Shown here piece after piece: positions 1-13,833 of a stretch of DNA of 64,000 nt. Every line of letters begins with the position of its first letter. Positions within the stretch are counted from its first letter, which is position 1. A model generated the notes under the pieces. That model saw nothing but the letters and a program-made list of their open reading frames with translations, was not told the DNA's origin and ran no database searches. The position numbers and the translations under genes were made by a program. The DNA comes from Hexactinellida sp. DTS-2022 (lineage: Eukaryota; Porifera; Hexactinellida): positions 5,012,501-5,076,500 of the forward strand of contig JAPNXP010000001.1 of assembly GCA_028753945.1 (NCBI GenBank), given 5' to 3'.

Positions 1-106
1 TGTCTTCAGTTAGTACTTTTTGTAGCGATCCTATAATTCTTAGTGAGCCTAGATATGAAATACTCAACAGCCAATTTGTAAACCATGCTAACAGTATACA
101 CTAGAC

Positions 107-828
107 CAGGGGTCTTATTCACTAACAATTCTTAACTTTGTATTCTTGAAATTATGAGAGAGGTTATCGAAATAATATTTGAATTACCAGTCTAAAGGTT
201 CGAAATACCTAAAACACCTTGGAGGATAAATTTTGTTCGATTCCTCAGAATTTCTTCAGAGTTATGCACCATTTAACTTAAGCATGACATCATATTCTTA
301 GAATTTTTCTTAACTCATTTTTATACAAATTTGCACCTTGGTTGTTAGATTTCACAGATACTTTGGATGGATACGAATCTAACCCCTAATTGAAATGCCT
401 ATCTAAGCAGGCTTCTTGAATTTATAATTATTTCTACTAGAATTTGTATAAATAGGAGTTAAGAAAAAAAGTTAAGAATTCTTAGTGAATAAGGCCCCAG
501 TGGTTTTCAACCTTTTTTGTACTACGGAACCCCTAAATTGTTTGTGGCAGCGGCGGAACCCTACACTTCTAAATCCTCTACGAATATATTCATAACAAAT
601 TTAACTACATTCATTAATTAACTAGTATTGTCAGGTACAGTTTCAATGTGAGATCTGTGATTGTTTACTTTTGCATATTTCTTTTATTCGTGGTCTGATA
701 GTCAATAAGCTGCTAAAGATTGTATTTCCGATTGACTATTATGAGTCTCTGATGTATTTACATCGATTTTCCATTAATCTCACGGAACCCTTGAGGTTTA
801 GTCGCGGAACCCCGGTTGAAAACCACTG
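107..828. mobile_element. hAT-type MITE, interrupted
   Basis: The right end reads ggttgaaaaccactg, the inverse of cagtggttttcaacc at 498-512, a typical hAT terminal repeat. The 8-bp direct repeat cactagac lies at 99-106 and 829-836, just outside the element. A second MITE (110-497) sits 3 bp inside the left terminus, so the original hAT element was only about 330 bp. No transposase is encoded, and the small ORF inside is not a gene. Confidence 0.82.
110..497. mobile_element. MITE nested in hAT element, 3-bp target duplication
   Basis: Terminal inverted repeats of about 29 bp begin gggtcttattcactaa and end ttagtgaataaggccc. The trinucleotide cag flanks both sides (107-109 and 498-500). A 3-bp duplication with GGG/CCC-type ends suggests the PIF/Harbinger superfamily, although CAG is not its usual target. 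The insertion is younger than the hAT copy it splits. Confidence 0.7.
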
Positions 829-836
829 CACTAGAC

Positions 837-1190
837 TATCCCTACGATCAGTCATCAATGACTAAGTACGGTACATCCTGACCAATCTGAACCTTGTTAA
901 TGAAACCCTCGCTAGCCCGAAGTATTTTTCGTATAAAAGTAGGAAATCATAAATAAATAAAAATAAACCTCAGATAAGACAAGTATTTAGATAGTATACT
1001 ACATGTTTTGTTTGCACTAAAACGATTTGGACAAATTTAGTTCAGATTATTTAACGAGGAAGCAGCCTCAAACAGAAGTGGACTTAGTTTGACAAACCGA
1101 TGTCGGAGTGCCAGCGGTCCCCCGGACCTGTGGCCCTAGTGTCAGCTGTGAGCTGTCCCCCCTCAGGCCACCCCTGCATGGGTTACAGAT
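837..1190. other. non-coding AT-rich stretch
   Basis: No coding exon or clear repeat is recognised here. A GC-richer patch at about 1080-1190 leads into an R1-type repeat end. Confidence 0.4.
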
Positions 1191-2400
1191 GTGCACCTGG
1201 GGTCACGATTTATTAATTTCGATTTGGAAAAATTGTTAACTGGACTTTTAGCTTTTTTGTCCCATAAGAAAATAAATAGTAGATACAATAACAAGAAATT
1301 TTTATAATCATTACTCATTAGTATCAGAAAAGTATTTTGCAATTTATAGCTCTTCACGATTTTTTTAATCCGTCCTCATTTTCCTAATAATTAGGCTCAA
1401 AGTTGCCACAATTCACCCTTAACTTTCTAAAATCGTAAATTCATTAATATTCAATTATGCAATTATTTCGTGGTTTCGATGAAGATCTACTATTTATGAA
1501 TAATTCAATTAGATTCAGTTTTATTTCGATTCAAGTTATTGTTGATATCATAATTACAATAAATAATTCTAGTACACGTATATATGAATAATTAATTTAC
1601 ATTCAATAGCTAAATTTACTATACAAATCATTTTCTGATATCATAGTTACAATAAAGTATTCTATTTATATGAATAATTCAATTTGATTCAATAGCTGCT
1701 ACTATATATAAATCGATTTCTAATACATAGTTGTATTAAAGTTTTCTCCTATATGAAAATTCAATTTCACTCTACAGTTATTCAATTTCAGAACGATTTC
1801 TGATATTCAAACAATGGATTAATGAGATGGAATATCTATTTGTATGAATATTTGTCTACGTATGTGTGTGCTTGGTGCCCGAAATGTATTAGAGTGTAAG
1901 GGGGGGTTTATAACGCGTTTATAATGGGAATATAAACTTAATCCCTTTTGTCATTCTAAGTAAGCAAGTATGCTGATTTCCAGTTTTTAACAGTAGTACT
2001 ATATTAATATTCAATGGATTAAAGCAAATTAAATTAATTTGGGAATTTGTTTACTTAACTCAACTCACAGTGGATAACATTGCTAAAATAATTAACTATT
2101 TATATAATTTATTATCTATACATAATGAATGAATGGCATTAAACGCAAGATGGTTTAAGATGGAAACAAAATTCCAATTTATCAATCGATCCTTTTTCCC
2201 ATAGCAACTTGATAAATGTGTGTAAACACCTTCAGGCGTTCATGACATGTCGAAAAAATCCAAAATTGCATCCTGTTCCGAAAGTATTCCCATTGGAGGC
2301 ACTACTAGTTACCCAACCACCAAATGTAGTGCCTCCAAAGGGAATATGCGTCGGCACAATTGCAAATTTGGATTTTTTTGTCTCCCAGGGTGGTACCCTG
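1190..2400 (-). repeat. R1 dispersed repeat, reverse copy with hairpin
   Basis: This is a diverged reverse-complement copy of the repeat that forms the array at 3.7-14 kb. The gtgcacctggggtcacgat end lies near 1190-1215. The conserved stretch including the complement of atgttatccacggtga lies near 2065-2090. The hairpin core is at 2253-2379. Here the hairpin apex is changed in both arms relative to the array copies (attccc paired with gggaat instead of ttcctt paired with aaggaa). No gene is contained. Confidence 0.65.
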
Positions 2401-2434
2401 GGAGACAATAAAAAGTACCGAGTTCTACTGTATG

Positions 2435-3230
2435 CAGTGATGTGCTCCGTTACTAAATCTTCCGTTACTCCGTTACTCCGTTACCGTTACTTTAATTCTT
2501 CCGTTACCGTTACTCCGTTACCGTTACTTTATTTCTTCCGTTACCGTTACTCCGTTACCGTTACTTTATTTCTTCCGTTACCGTTACTCCGTTACCGTTA
2601 CTTTATTTCTTCCGTTACCGTTACTTTAACTCTTCCGTTAACGTTACTTTTTTCCCCCCGTTACGATTACTTTATTTCTTCCGTTACCGTTAAGCCGTTA
2701 CATTCAATCAGTTACCTTTAGCTTAATGTAACGGACGGTAACTGATTAATAGTAACAAAGTAACGGACTAAAGATAACGATGTAACAGTGCGGTAATGTA
2801 ATTAAAGATAACAGTAATTAATTAAAAGTAACGGAATAACGGAGTAACGGAATAACGGAATAACGGAGTAACGGAATAACGGAATAATGGAGTAACTGAG
2901 TAACGGTAATGGAAAAGTTTAACATAGGAACGGTAAGAGAGCAACGGTAATGGAATGGTAAGAGTGACTGAATAAAGATAAATGTAAATGATTTCCTTAC
3001 ACTTTTTTCTCCCGTTACCGTTACTTCTTTTCTTCCTTTACCGTTACTTTTTTCCGTTACCGTTACTTTTACTTCCGTTACCGTTACTTTTTTCCGTTAC
3101 CGTTACTTTTTTTCCTCCGTTACCGTTACTTTTTTCCGTTACCGTTACTTTTTTTCTTCCGTTACCGTTACTTTTTCCGTTACCGTTACCGTTACCGTTA
3201 CTCCGTTACTAGTAACGGAGCACATCACTG
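2435..3230. mobile_element. hAT-like foldback element filled with ccgtta minisatellite
   Basis: The terminal inverted repeats are cagtgatgtgctccgttact at 2435-2454 and its complement at 3211-3230. The interior consists of tandem variants of ccgttaccgttactt, followed by a block in the opposite orientation (about 2725-2960) and then the original orientation again. The whole element can therefore fold on itself. The CAGTG ends suggest hAT, but no convincing 8-bp target duplication is visible. Open frames across it are only translations of the repeat. Confidence 0.65.
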
Positions 3231-3293
3231 TTTGGTACGAGTGTCTTTTACAAAAACCTTTGTTCCATCCAGAATACTACTTGCCTCGATATA

Positions 3294-3553
3294 CCGTATA
3301 TACTCTAATAGTAGCCCCTATTCGAATAATCGCCTACCTCCAATAATCGCCCCCCCAAATTAGCAAATACACATTTACTACCGGTACCCTGAGTAAATTT
3401 CTTTATCTAATATTAGTCGCAAAACGATTATTAACCGACTATACTAAATAAATTGTATCAACATGTGATATTCTCGAAAAGTCACAAAGATTATTGGTCA
3501 TAAAATGGCCTAAAAAACAATAATCGCCTGGGCTACTATTCGAATAAATACGG
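3294..3553. mobile_element. mariner/Tigger-type MITE with TA duplication
   Basis: The ends match as an inverted repeat of about 24 bp, including aatagtagccc, and are flanked by TA. A diverged second copy lies at 59426-59654. It is non-coding. Confidence 0.65.
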
Positions 3554-4145
3554 TAAGTTGCAAGAGGTTATATATCAATAGATTTAATAAGATCTTTAAA
3601 TTGACTGAGTGTATTTCCGTTTTGTATATACTCTAGTATTCCCTTACGTTGAGTGTTGGAATGAATTAAAAATCCAAAATTGCAGCTGTGCCGACGCATG
3701 TTCCTTTGGTGGCACTATATTTTGTTGCTGGTTTATTGATAGTGCCTCCAAAGGAACATGCTGTCGGCGCAGGCTGCAATTTTGGATTTTTTTCGCTAAG
3801 TCATCAACGCCCAAGGTGTGAAGAACCATTTGTTAATTGGTCGGAGTCACAAGGAACGGTAGATAAATTTAAAGTTAGTTTCTATCATAAACCATCTTGA
3901 GTTTAATGCCATTCTTTCATTATGTATTGATAATAAATTATATTATTAGCTATTTATTTTAGCAATGTTATCCACGGTGATTTGAGTTTAGTCAACAAAT
4001 TCCTTATATTATATTATTATATTTAATCCATTGTATAGTAATACTACAATTAAATAGAAGCCAGCTGGAATTTATAAGTTAAATCAATTTAATTATTGCA
4101 AGTTGAAACAATAGTGAAAGATTTAACAAGTTAAATCAATATAAA

Positions 4146-7100
4146 TATTACAAGTTGAAACAATGGAATTAGATTTAACACTTTACAAGAAATTGAGGTG
4201 TAAGTAAACAAAGAAATTTCAACCCCCTTTTATGGTAGAAATTAAACCCTTTATTGAAAGTTTTATTCTCCCATCAGACGCAGAATTTTATGGCGAATCC
4301 AAATGTGAAATAAAATTTGGGGGTTTAGTAAAACAATTTTTGAGTTATGGACCAGACAAAATTTGAAAGGTGTTAAAGATGTGTCAAAAATTTCTAAATA
4401 AAAAATCGTAACCCCAGGTGCAAATTAGACGGTCCCATCGCACCTACATGCCAAGTTTAAGCCCATCAACTATAAAGCTCTGGCCAGGGCACCGTCTACG
4501 AAGAAAAAAATAATAATAATAATAATAATAAAATCCAAAATTGCAGCTGTGCCGACGCATGTTCCTTTGGTGGCACTATATCTTGTTGGTGGTTTATTGA
4601 AAGTGCCTCCAAAGGAACATGCTGTCAGCACATCTGCAATTTTGGATTTTTTTCGCGATGTCATCAACGCCTCAAGGTGTCATGATCCATTTGTTAATTG
4701 ATCCGAGCCACAAGGAACGGTTGATAAATTTGAAGTTTGTTTCTATCACAAACCATCTTGAGTTTAATGTCATTCATTCATTTTGTATTGATAATAAATT
4801 ATATTATTAGTTATTTATTTTAGCAATGTTATCCACGGTGATTTGAGTAAAGACAATAAATTCCTTATTTTATTAGATTTTATTTAATCCATTGTATAGT
4901 AATACTACAATTAAATAGAAGCCAGCTGGAATTTATAAGTTGAATCAATATAATTATCGCGAGTTGAATCAATAGAGTAAGATTTAACAAGTTAAATCAA
5001 TATAATTGCTACAAGTTGAAACAATAGAATTAGATTTAACAGTTTTACTGAAATTGAAGTGTGAGTAAACAAAAGAAATTTTCAACTCAATTGTGGGACA
5101 AACTAAGCCCAATTTGAAAATTCGTGCACTGTGAAAAGGTGTAGAATTTAATTCTCTATCCAAATATGCAAATTTTATCAAGCTCACTATTTATTATTCA
5201 ATGTTATGAGGTTTAATAAGATTAAATAGGTGTTAAGAAATTTTGAACGGAAATCGTAACCCCAGGTGCAAATTAGACGGTCACTCCGCACCTACATGTC
5301 AAGTTTTAGCCCTCAATGTATAAGGGTGAGGGCAGGGTACCGTCTACGGAGAAATAATAATAATATAAAAATCCAAAATTGCACCCTGTGCCGACGCATG
5401 TTCCTTTGGTGGCACTATATTTTGTTGGTTGTTTATTGATAGTGCCTCCAAAGGAACATGCTGTCGGCGCAGGCTGCAATTTTGGATTTTTTTTCGACAA
5501 GTCATCAACGCCCAAGGTGTGAAGAAGCATTTGTTAATTGGTCCGAGTCACAAGGAACGGTAGATAAATTTGAAGTTTGTTTATATCTTAAACCATCTTG
5601 AGTTTGATGCCATTCATTCATTATGTATTGATAATAAATTATATTATTAGTTATTTATATTAGCATTGTTATCCACGGTTGAGTTGAATTAAGTCAACAA
5701 ATTCCTTATATTATATTATTTTATTTTATCCATTGTATGGTAAATTAAATAGAAGCCAGCTGCAATTTATAAGTTAAATCAATTTAATTATCGCAAGTTG
5801 AATCAATAGAGTAAGATTTAACAAGTTAAATCAATATAATTATTACAAGTTGAAACAATGGAATTAGATTTAACAGTTATACTGAAACTGAAGTGTGAGT
5901 AAACAAAGAAATTTCAACCCCATTTATGGCAGAAATAAAACTCTTTATTGAAAGTTTTCTTCTCCCATCAGACGCGGAATTTTATGGTGAATCCAAATGT
6001 GAAATAAAATTTGGGGGTTTACTAAAACATATTTTGTGTTATGGACCAGACAAACTTTGAAAGGTGTTAAAGATGTGTCAAAAATTTCTTAATCAAAAAT
6101 CGTTACCCCAGGTGCAAATTAGACGGTCCCATCGCACCTACATGCAAAGTTTAAGCCCATCAACTATAAAGCTCTGGCCAGGGCACCGTCTACGGAGAAA
6201 AAATAATAAAAAAAAATCCAAAATTGCAGCCTGTGCCGACGCATGATCCTTTGGTGGCACTATATTTTGTTGTTGGTTTATTGATAGTGCCTCCAAAGGA
6301 ACATGCTGTCGGCACAGGCTGCAATTTTGGATTTTTTTTTTCGCCATGTCATCATCACTATGAAGGTGTTAAATTATTTCAGAAAGGTGTTTCAGAAGGC
6401 AACGACCCTTTAGAGTGGTGGAAGTTTCCATTCAGCTCACTTCATTAAAGAGATATTCAAGTTTCAGTAGAATATAATCTGTAATGACTCAACATTTTTT
6501 AAGTGGGTGTTGGGTCATCAACCAACATTAACTAACCCATTTTAAATGTCGAATTAACAAAATTGTAAAAATACATTTTTTTAACGATGTCATCATCACC
6601 TCAAGATGTCAAGACCCACTTGTATAGGTGGCACGTGTCATAAGGACCAATTGATATATTGAAAGTTTGTTTCTATCTTCTATGATCTCTGAGATTTATG
6701 ATATTTAATTAATTAGTATAAATAATTATTAATATTATTTATAATATGACACCAATTTCAATGTCAACATACAATTATTAAGTTCAATTATTTTGTCATA
6801 AATAATTAATTAATTAATTTATCTATCAAATTTCAATTCCGCACACTCGATAACCTCTAATATACAAATTGGAAGCTTCTATATAAGTTAAATACAAACT
6901 GAATTATTTATAATTAATTACGTCAGTATATTAACAGTGCAATTATATTCTCGCAGAAGTAAATATAATCACATAATATGTCGTTGTTATGAAATATATA
7001 ATCTTAATTTTCAATTGCAAAATAGAAGCCAGCTTGAATTCACAAGTTAAATCAATATAATTATAGCAAGTTGAATCACTAGAGTAGGATTTAACAAGTT

Positions 7101-8072
7101 AAATCAATATAATTATTACAAGTTGAAACAATGGAATTAGATTTCACAGTTTTACTGAAATTGAAGTGTGAGTAAACAAAGAAGTTTCAACCCCCATTTA
7201 TGGCAGAAATTGACCCCTTTATTGAAAAATTTCTTCTCCCATCAGACGCAGAATTTTATGGCGAATCCAAATGTGAAATAAAATTTTGGGGTTTAGTAAA
7301 ACATTTTTTGAGTTATGGACCAGACAAATTTTGAAAGGTGTTAAAGATGTGTCAAAAATTTGTTAATACAAAATCGTAACCCCAGGTGCAAATTAGACGT
7401 CGACTCCGAATCTACATGCCAAGTTTCAGCCCTCTATGTATACAGGTGTGGCCAGGGCACCTGCTACGGAGAAATAATAATATAAATAAAGGCAGTGATT
7501 CTAATACTGGGCCACTATACTATAGTATAGTCGGCACAGTAATAAAGGCAGTGATTCCAATACTGGGCCACTATACTATAGTATAGTCGGCACAGTAATA
7601 AAATCCAAAATTGCACCCTGTGCCGACGCATGTTCCTTTGGTGGCACTATATTTTGTTGGTTGTTTATTGATAGTGCCTCCAAAGGAACATGCTGTCGGC
7701 GCAGGCTGCAATTTTGGATTTTTTTTCGCCAAGTCATCAACGCCCAAGGTGTGAAGAAGCATTTGTTAATTGGTCCGAGTCACAAGGAACGGTAGATAAA
7801 TTTGAAGTTTGTTTCTACCTTAAACCATCTTGAGTTTGATGCCATTCATTCATTATGTATTGATAATAAATTATATTATTAGTTATTTATCTTAGCATTG
7901 TTATCCACGGTTGAGTTGAATTAAGTCAACAAATTCCTTATATTATATTATTTTATTTAATCCATTGTATGGTAAATTAAATAGAAGCCAGCTGCAATTT
8001 ATAAGTTAAATCAATTTAATTATCGCAAGGTGAATCAATAGAGTAAGATTTAACAAGTTAAATCAATATAAT
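4146..8072 (+). repeat. 3,927-bp duplicated block, copy A
   Basis: This block contains four R1 units. All the stretches compared by eye recur in copy B at an offset of exactly 3,927 bases, including every short ORF. The left junction lies within R1 homology (cattacaagttgaaacaa-type sequence), as expected for unequal crossing-over between R1 units. Homology continues about 35 bp beyond each junction. Confidence 0.9.
7494..7605 (+). repeat. 56-bp palindromic minisatellite, two units
   Basis: Two 56-bp units occur, each containing the perfect 18-bp palindrome actatactatagtatagt followed by cggcacagtaat. They lie between the (aat)n tract and an R1 hairpin. Confidence 0.85.
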
Positions 8073-11000
8073 TATTACAAGTTGAAACAATGGAATTAGA
8101 TTTAACACTTTACAAGAAATTGAGGTGTAAGTAAACAAAGAAATTTCAACCCCCTTTTATGGTAGAAATTAAACCCTTTATTGAAAGTTTTATTCTCCCA
8201 TCAGACGCAGAATTTTATGGCGAATCCAAATGTGAAATAAAATTTGGGGGTTTAGTAAAACAATTTTTGAGTTATGGACCAGACAAAATTTGAAAGGTGT
8301 TAAAGATGTGTCAAAAATTTCTAAATAAAAAATCGTAACCCCAGGTGCAAATTAGACGGTCCCATCGCACCTACATGCCAAGTTTAAGCCCATCAACTAT
8401 AAAGCTCTGGCCAGGGCACCGTCTACGAAGAAAAAAATAATAATAATAATAATAATAAAATCCAAAATTGCAGCTGTGCCGACGCATGTTCCTTTGGTGG
8501 CACTATATCTTGTTGGTGGTTTATTGAAAGTGCCTCCAAAGGAACATGCTGTCAGCACATCTGCAATTTTGGATTTTTTTCGCGATGTCATCAACGCCTC
8601 AAGGTGTCATGATCCATTTGTTAATTGATCCGAGCCACAAGGAACGGTTGATAAATTTGAAGTTTGTTTCTATCACAAACCATCTTGAGTTTAATGTCAT
8701 TCATTCATTTTGTATTGATAATAAATTATATTATTAGTTATTTATTTTAGCAATGTTATCCACGGTGATTTGAGTAAAGACAATAAATTCCTTATTTTAT
8801 TAGATTTTATTTAATCCATTGTATAGTAATACTACAATTAAATAGAAGCCAGCTGGAATTTATAAGTTGAATCAATATAATTATCGCGAGTTGAATCAAT
8901 AGAGTAAGATTTAACAAGTTAAATCAATATAATTGCTACAAGTTGAAACAATAGAATTAGATTTAACAGTTTTACTGAAATTGAAGTGTGAGTAAACAAA
9001 AGAAATTTTCAACTCAATTGTGGGACAAACTAAGCCCAATTTGAAAATTCGTGCACTGTGAAAAGGTGTAGAATTTAATTCTCTATCCAAATATGCAAAT
9101 TTTATCAAGCTCACTATTTATTATTCAATGTTATGAGGTTTAATAAGATTAAATAGGTGTTAAGAAATTTTGAACGGAAATCGTAACCCCAGGTGCAAAT
9201 TAGACGGTCACTCCGCACCTACATGTCAAGTTTTAGCCCTCAATGTATAAGGGTGAGGGCAGGGTACCGTCTACGGAGAAATAATAATAATATAAAAATC
9301 CAAAATTGCACCCTGTGCCGACGCATGTTCCTTTGGTGGCACTATATTTTGTTGGTTGTTTATTGATAGTGCCTCCAAAGGAACATGCTGTCGGCGCAGG
9401 CTGCAATTTTGGATTTTTTTTCGACAAGTCATCAACGCCCAAGGTGTGAAGAAGCATTTGTTAATTGGTCCGAGTCACAAGGAACGGTAGATAAATTTGA
9501 AGTTTGTTTATATCTTAAACCATCTTGAGTTTGATGCCATTCATTCATTATGTATTGATAATAAATTATATTATTAGTTATTTATATTAGCATTGTTATC
9601 CACGGTTGAGTTGAATTAAGTCAACAAATTCCTTATATTATATTATTTTATTTTATCCATTGTATGGTAAATTAAATAGAAGCCAGCTGCAATTTATAAG
9701 TTAAATCAATTTAATTATCGCAAGTTGAATCAATAGAGTAAGATTTAACAAGTTAAATCAATATAATTATTACAAGTTGAAACAATGGAATTAGATTTAA
9801 CAGTTATACTGAAACTGAAGTGTGAGTAAACAAAGAAATTTCAACCCCATTTATGGCAGAAATAAAACTCTTTATTGAAAGTTTTCTTCTCCCATCAGAC
9901 GCGGAATTTTATGGTGAATCCAAATGTGAAATAAAATTTGGGGGTTTACTAAAACATATTTTGTGTTATGGACCAGACAAACTTTGAAAGGTGTTAAAGA
10001 TGTGTCAAAAATTTCTTAATCAAAAATCGTTACCCCAGGTGCAAATTAGACGGTCCCATCGCACCTACATGCAAAGTTTAAGCCCATCAACTATAAAGCT
10101 CTGGCCAGGGCACCGTCTACGGAGAAAAAATAATAAAAAAAAATCCAAAATTGCAGCCTGTGCCGACGCATGATCCTTTGGTGGCACTATATTTTGTTGT
10201 TGGTTTATTGATAGTGCCTCCAAAGGAACATGCTGTCGGCACAGGCTGCAATTTTGGATTTTTTTTTTCGCCATGTCATCATCACTATGAAGGTGTTAAA
10301 TTATTTCAGAAAGGTGTTTCAGAAGGCAACGACCCTTTAGAGTGGTGGAAGTTTCCATTCAGCTCACTTCATTAAAGAGATATTCAAGTTTCAGTAGAAT
10401 ATAATCTGTAATGACTCAACATTTTTTAAGTGGGTGTTGGGTCATCAACCAACATTAACTAACCCATTTTAAATGTCGAATTAACAAAATTGTAAAAATA
10501 CATTTTTTTAACGATGTCATCATCACCTCAAGATGTCAAGACCCACTTGTATAGGTGGCACGTGTCATAAGGACCAATTGATATATTGAAAGTTTGTTTC
10601 TATCTTCTATGATCTCTGAGATTTATGATATTTAATTAATTAGTATAAATAATTATTAATATTATTTATAATATGACACCAATTTCAATGTCAACATACA
10701 ATTATTAAGTTCAATTATTTTGTCATAAATAATTAATTAATTAATTTATCTATCAAATTTCAATTCCGCACACTCGATAACCTCTAATATACAAATTGGA
10801 AGCTTCTATATAAGTTAAATACAAACTGAATTATTTATAATTAATTACGTCAGTATATTAACAGTGCAATTATATTCTCGCAGAAGTAAATATAATCACA
10901 TAATATGTCGTTGTTATGAAATATATAATCTTAATTTTCAATTGCAAAATAGAAGCCAGCTTGAATTCACAAGTTAAATCAATATAATTATAGCAAGTTG

Positions 11001-11999
11001 AATCACTAGAGTAGGATTTAACAAGTTAAATCAATATAATTATTACAAGTTGAAACAATGGAATTAGATTTCACAGTTTTACTGAAATTGAAGTGTGAGT
11101 AAACAAAGAAGTTTCAACCCCCATTTATGGCAGAAATTGACCCCTTTATTGAAAAATTTCTTCTCCCATCAGACGCAGAATTTTATGGCGAATCCAAATG
11201 TGAAATAAAATTTTGGGGTTTAGTAAAACATTTTTTGAGTTATGGACCAGACAAATTTTGAAAGGTGTTAAAGATGTGTCAAAAATTTGTTAATACAAAA
11301 TCGTAACCCCAGGTGCAAATTAGACGTCGACTCCGAATCTACATGCCAAGTTTCAGCCCTCTATGTATACAGGTGTGGCCAGGGCACCTGCTACGGAGAA
11401 ATAATAATATAAATAAAGGCAGTGATTCTAATACTGGGCCACTATACTATAGTATAGTCGGCACAGTAATAAAGGCAGTGATTCCAATACTGGGCCACTA
11501 TACTATAGTATAGTCGGCACAGTAATAAAATCCAAAATTGCACCCTGTGCCGACGCATGTTCCTTTGGTGGCACTATATTTTGTTGGTTGTTTATTGATA
11601 GTGCCTCCAAAGGAACATGCTGTCGGCGCAGGCTGCAATTTTGGATTTTTTTTCGCCAAGTCATCAACGCCCAAGGTGTGAAGAAGCATTTGTTAATTGG
11701 TCCGAGTCACAAGGAACGGTAGATAAATTTGAAGTTTGTTTCTACCTTAAACCATCTTGAGTTTGATGCCATTCATTCATTATGTATTGATAATAAATTA
11801 TATTATTAGTTATTTATCTTAGCATTGTTATCCACGGTTGAGTTGAATTAAGTCAACAAATTCCTTATATTATATTATTTTATTTAATCCATTGTATGGT
11901 AAATTAAATAGAAGCCAGCTGCAATTTATAAGTTAAATCAATTTAATTATCGCAAGGTGAATCAATAGAGTAAGATTTAACAAGTTAAATCAATATAAT
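8073..11999 (+). repeat. 3,927-bp duplicated block, copy B
   Basis: This is the second member of the tandem duplication. After about 12035 the sequence departs from copy A (cagttatactgaaactg instead of cactttacaagaaattg), which places the end of the duplication. Confidence 0.9.
11421..11532 (+). repeat. 56-bp palindromic minisatellite, two units
   Basis: This is the duplicate of 7494-7605 and lies within copy B. Confidence 0.85.
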
Positions 12000-13833
12000 T
12001 ATTACAAGTTGAAACAATGGAATTAGATTTAACAGTTATACTGAAACTGAAGTGTGAGTAAACAAAGAAATTTCAACCCCCATTTATGGCAGAAATAAAA
12101 CTCTTTATTGAAAGTTTTCTTCTCCCATCAGACGCTGAATTTTATGGTGAATCCAAATGTGAAATAAAATTTGGGGGTTTAGTAAAACATATTTTGTGTT
12201 ATGGACCAGACAAATTTTGAAAGGTGTTAAAGATGTGTCAAAAATTTCTTAATCAAAAATCGTTACCCCAGGTGCAAATTAGACGGTCCCATCGCACCTA
12301 CATGCAAAGTTTAAGACCATCAACTATAAAGCTCTGGCCAGGGCACCGTCTACGGAGAAAAAATAATAAAAATAATAATAATAAAATCCAAAATTGCAGC
12401 TGTGCCGACGCATGTTCCTTTGGTGGCACTATATTTTGGTGGTGGTTTATTGATAGTGCCTCCAAAGGAACATGCTGTCAGCACTAGCTGCAATTTTGGA
12501 TTTTTTTTCGCCTAGTCATCATCACTATGAAGGTGTTAAATTATTTCAGAAAGGTGTTTCAGTAGGCAACGACCCTTAGAGTGGTGGAAGTTTCCATTTA
12601 GCTCAATTCATTTGAGAGATATTCAAGTTTCAGTAGAATATAATCTGTGATGACTCAGCATTTTTTAAGTGCGTGTTGGGTATTCACCCAACTCCAACCA
12701 ACCCATGCGAATTATTTAATTCACAAAATTGTAAAAATACATTTTTTTAACGATGTCATCATCACCTCAAGGTGTCAAGACCCACTTGTATAGGTGGTAC
12801 CTGGCATAAGGACCAATTGATAAATTGAAAGTTTGTTTCTATCTTGTATCATCTCTGAGATTAATGAAATTTACCTAATTAGTATAAATATTTAATTAAT
12901 AAATTAATAATTTAACACCATTATTATGTACAGCAAAATAAATACAGTTCAATTATTTGCACTTATTATTAATTTAAATCGAATTTCACTATCATATTTG
13001 AATTCAGCGCACTCGATAACCCCAATAATCCAATTGGAAAATTCTATAAGTTAAATACAAAAGGAATTAATTATAATAAATTACGTCAGTACATTAATTG
13101 TGCAAAAAGAATATTCTCGCCGAAATAAATATAATCACTTAATCTGTCGTTGTTGTGGAATGTAAAATCTTAACGGTTCTATCATAAACCATCTTTAGTT
13201 TAATGCCATTCATTCATTACTTAATGATAATAAATTAAATTATTAGTTATTTATTTTAGCAATGTTATCCACGGTTAGTTGAGTAAAGTCAACAAATTCC
13301 TTATATAAATTAATTTAATTTAATCCATTGTATAGTAATGCTACAATTAAATAGAAGCCAGCTGGAATTTATAAGTTGAATCAATATAATTATCGCAAGT
13401 TGAATCAATAGAGTAGGATTTAACAAGTTAAATCAATATAATTATTACAAGTTGAAACAATGGAATTAGATTTCACAGTTTTACTGAAATTGAAGTGTGA
13501 GTAAACAAAGAAATTTCAACGCCCATTTATGGCAGAAATTGACCCCTTTATGCGAAACTTTCTTGTCCCATCAGACGCAGAATTCTATGGCGAGTCCAAA
13601 TGTGAAATAAAATTTGGGGGTTTAGTAAAACAACTTTTGAGTTATGGACCAGACAAAATTTGAAAGGTGTTAAAGATGTGTCAAAAATTTGTTAATAAAA
13701 AATCGTAACCCCAGGTGCAAATTAGACGTCGACTCCGAACCTACATGCCAAGTTTCAGCCCATCAACCATAAAGCTCTGGCCAGGGCACCGTCTACGGAG
13801 AAAAAATAATAATATAAATAATAATAATAATAA

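Noticed and set aside
2209-2721. 170-codon plus-strand frame
   Set aside because: It is a translation of an R1 hairpin plus the ccgtta satellite, with low-complexity Leu/Pro/Tyr/Ser content.
2450-3215. ccgtta repeats considered as interstitial telomere
   Set aside because: The unit is irregular, reverses orientation internally and is bounded by transposon-like inverted ends.
4470-11689. Repeated 60-74-codon frames across the array
   Set aside because: They read through the R1 hairpin arms in several frames and both strands, and change with every indel. There is no sign of protein selection.
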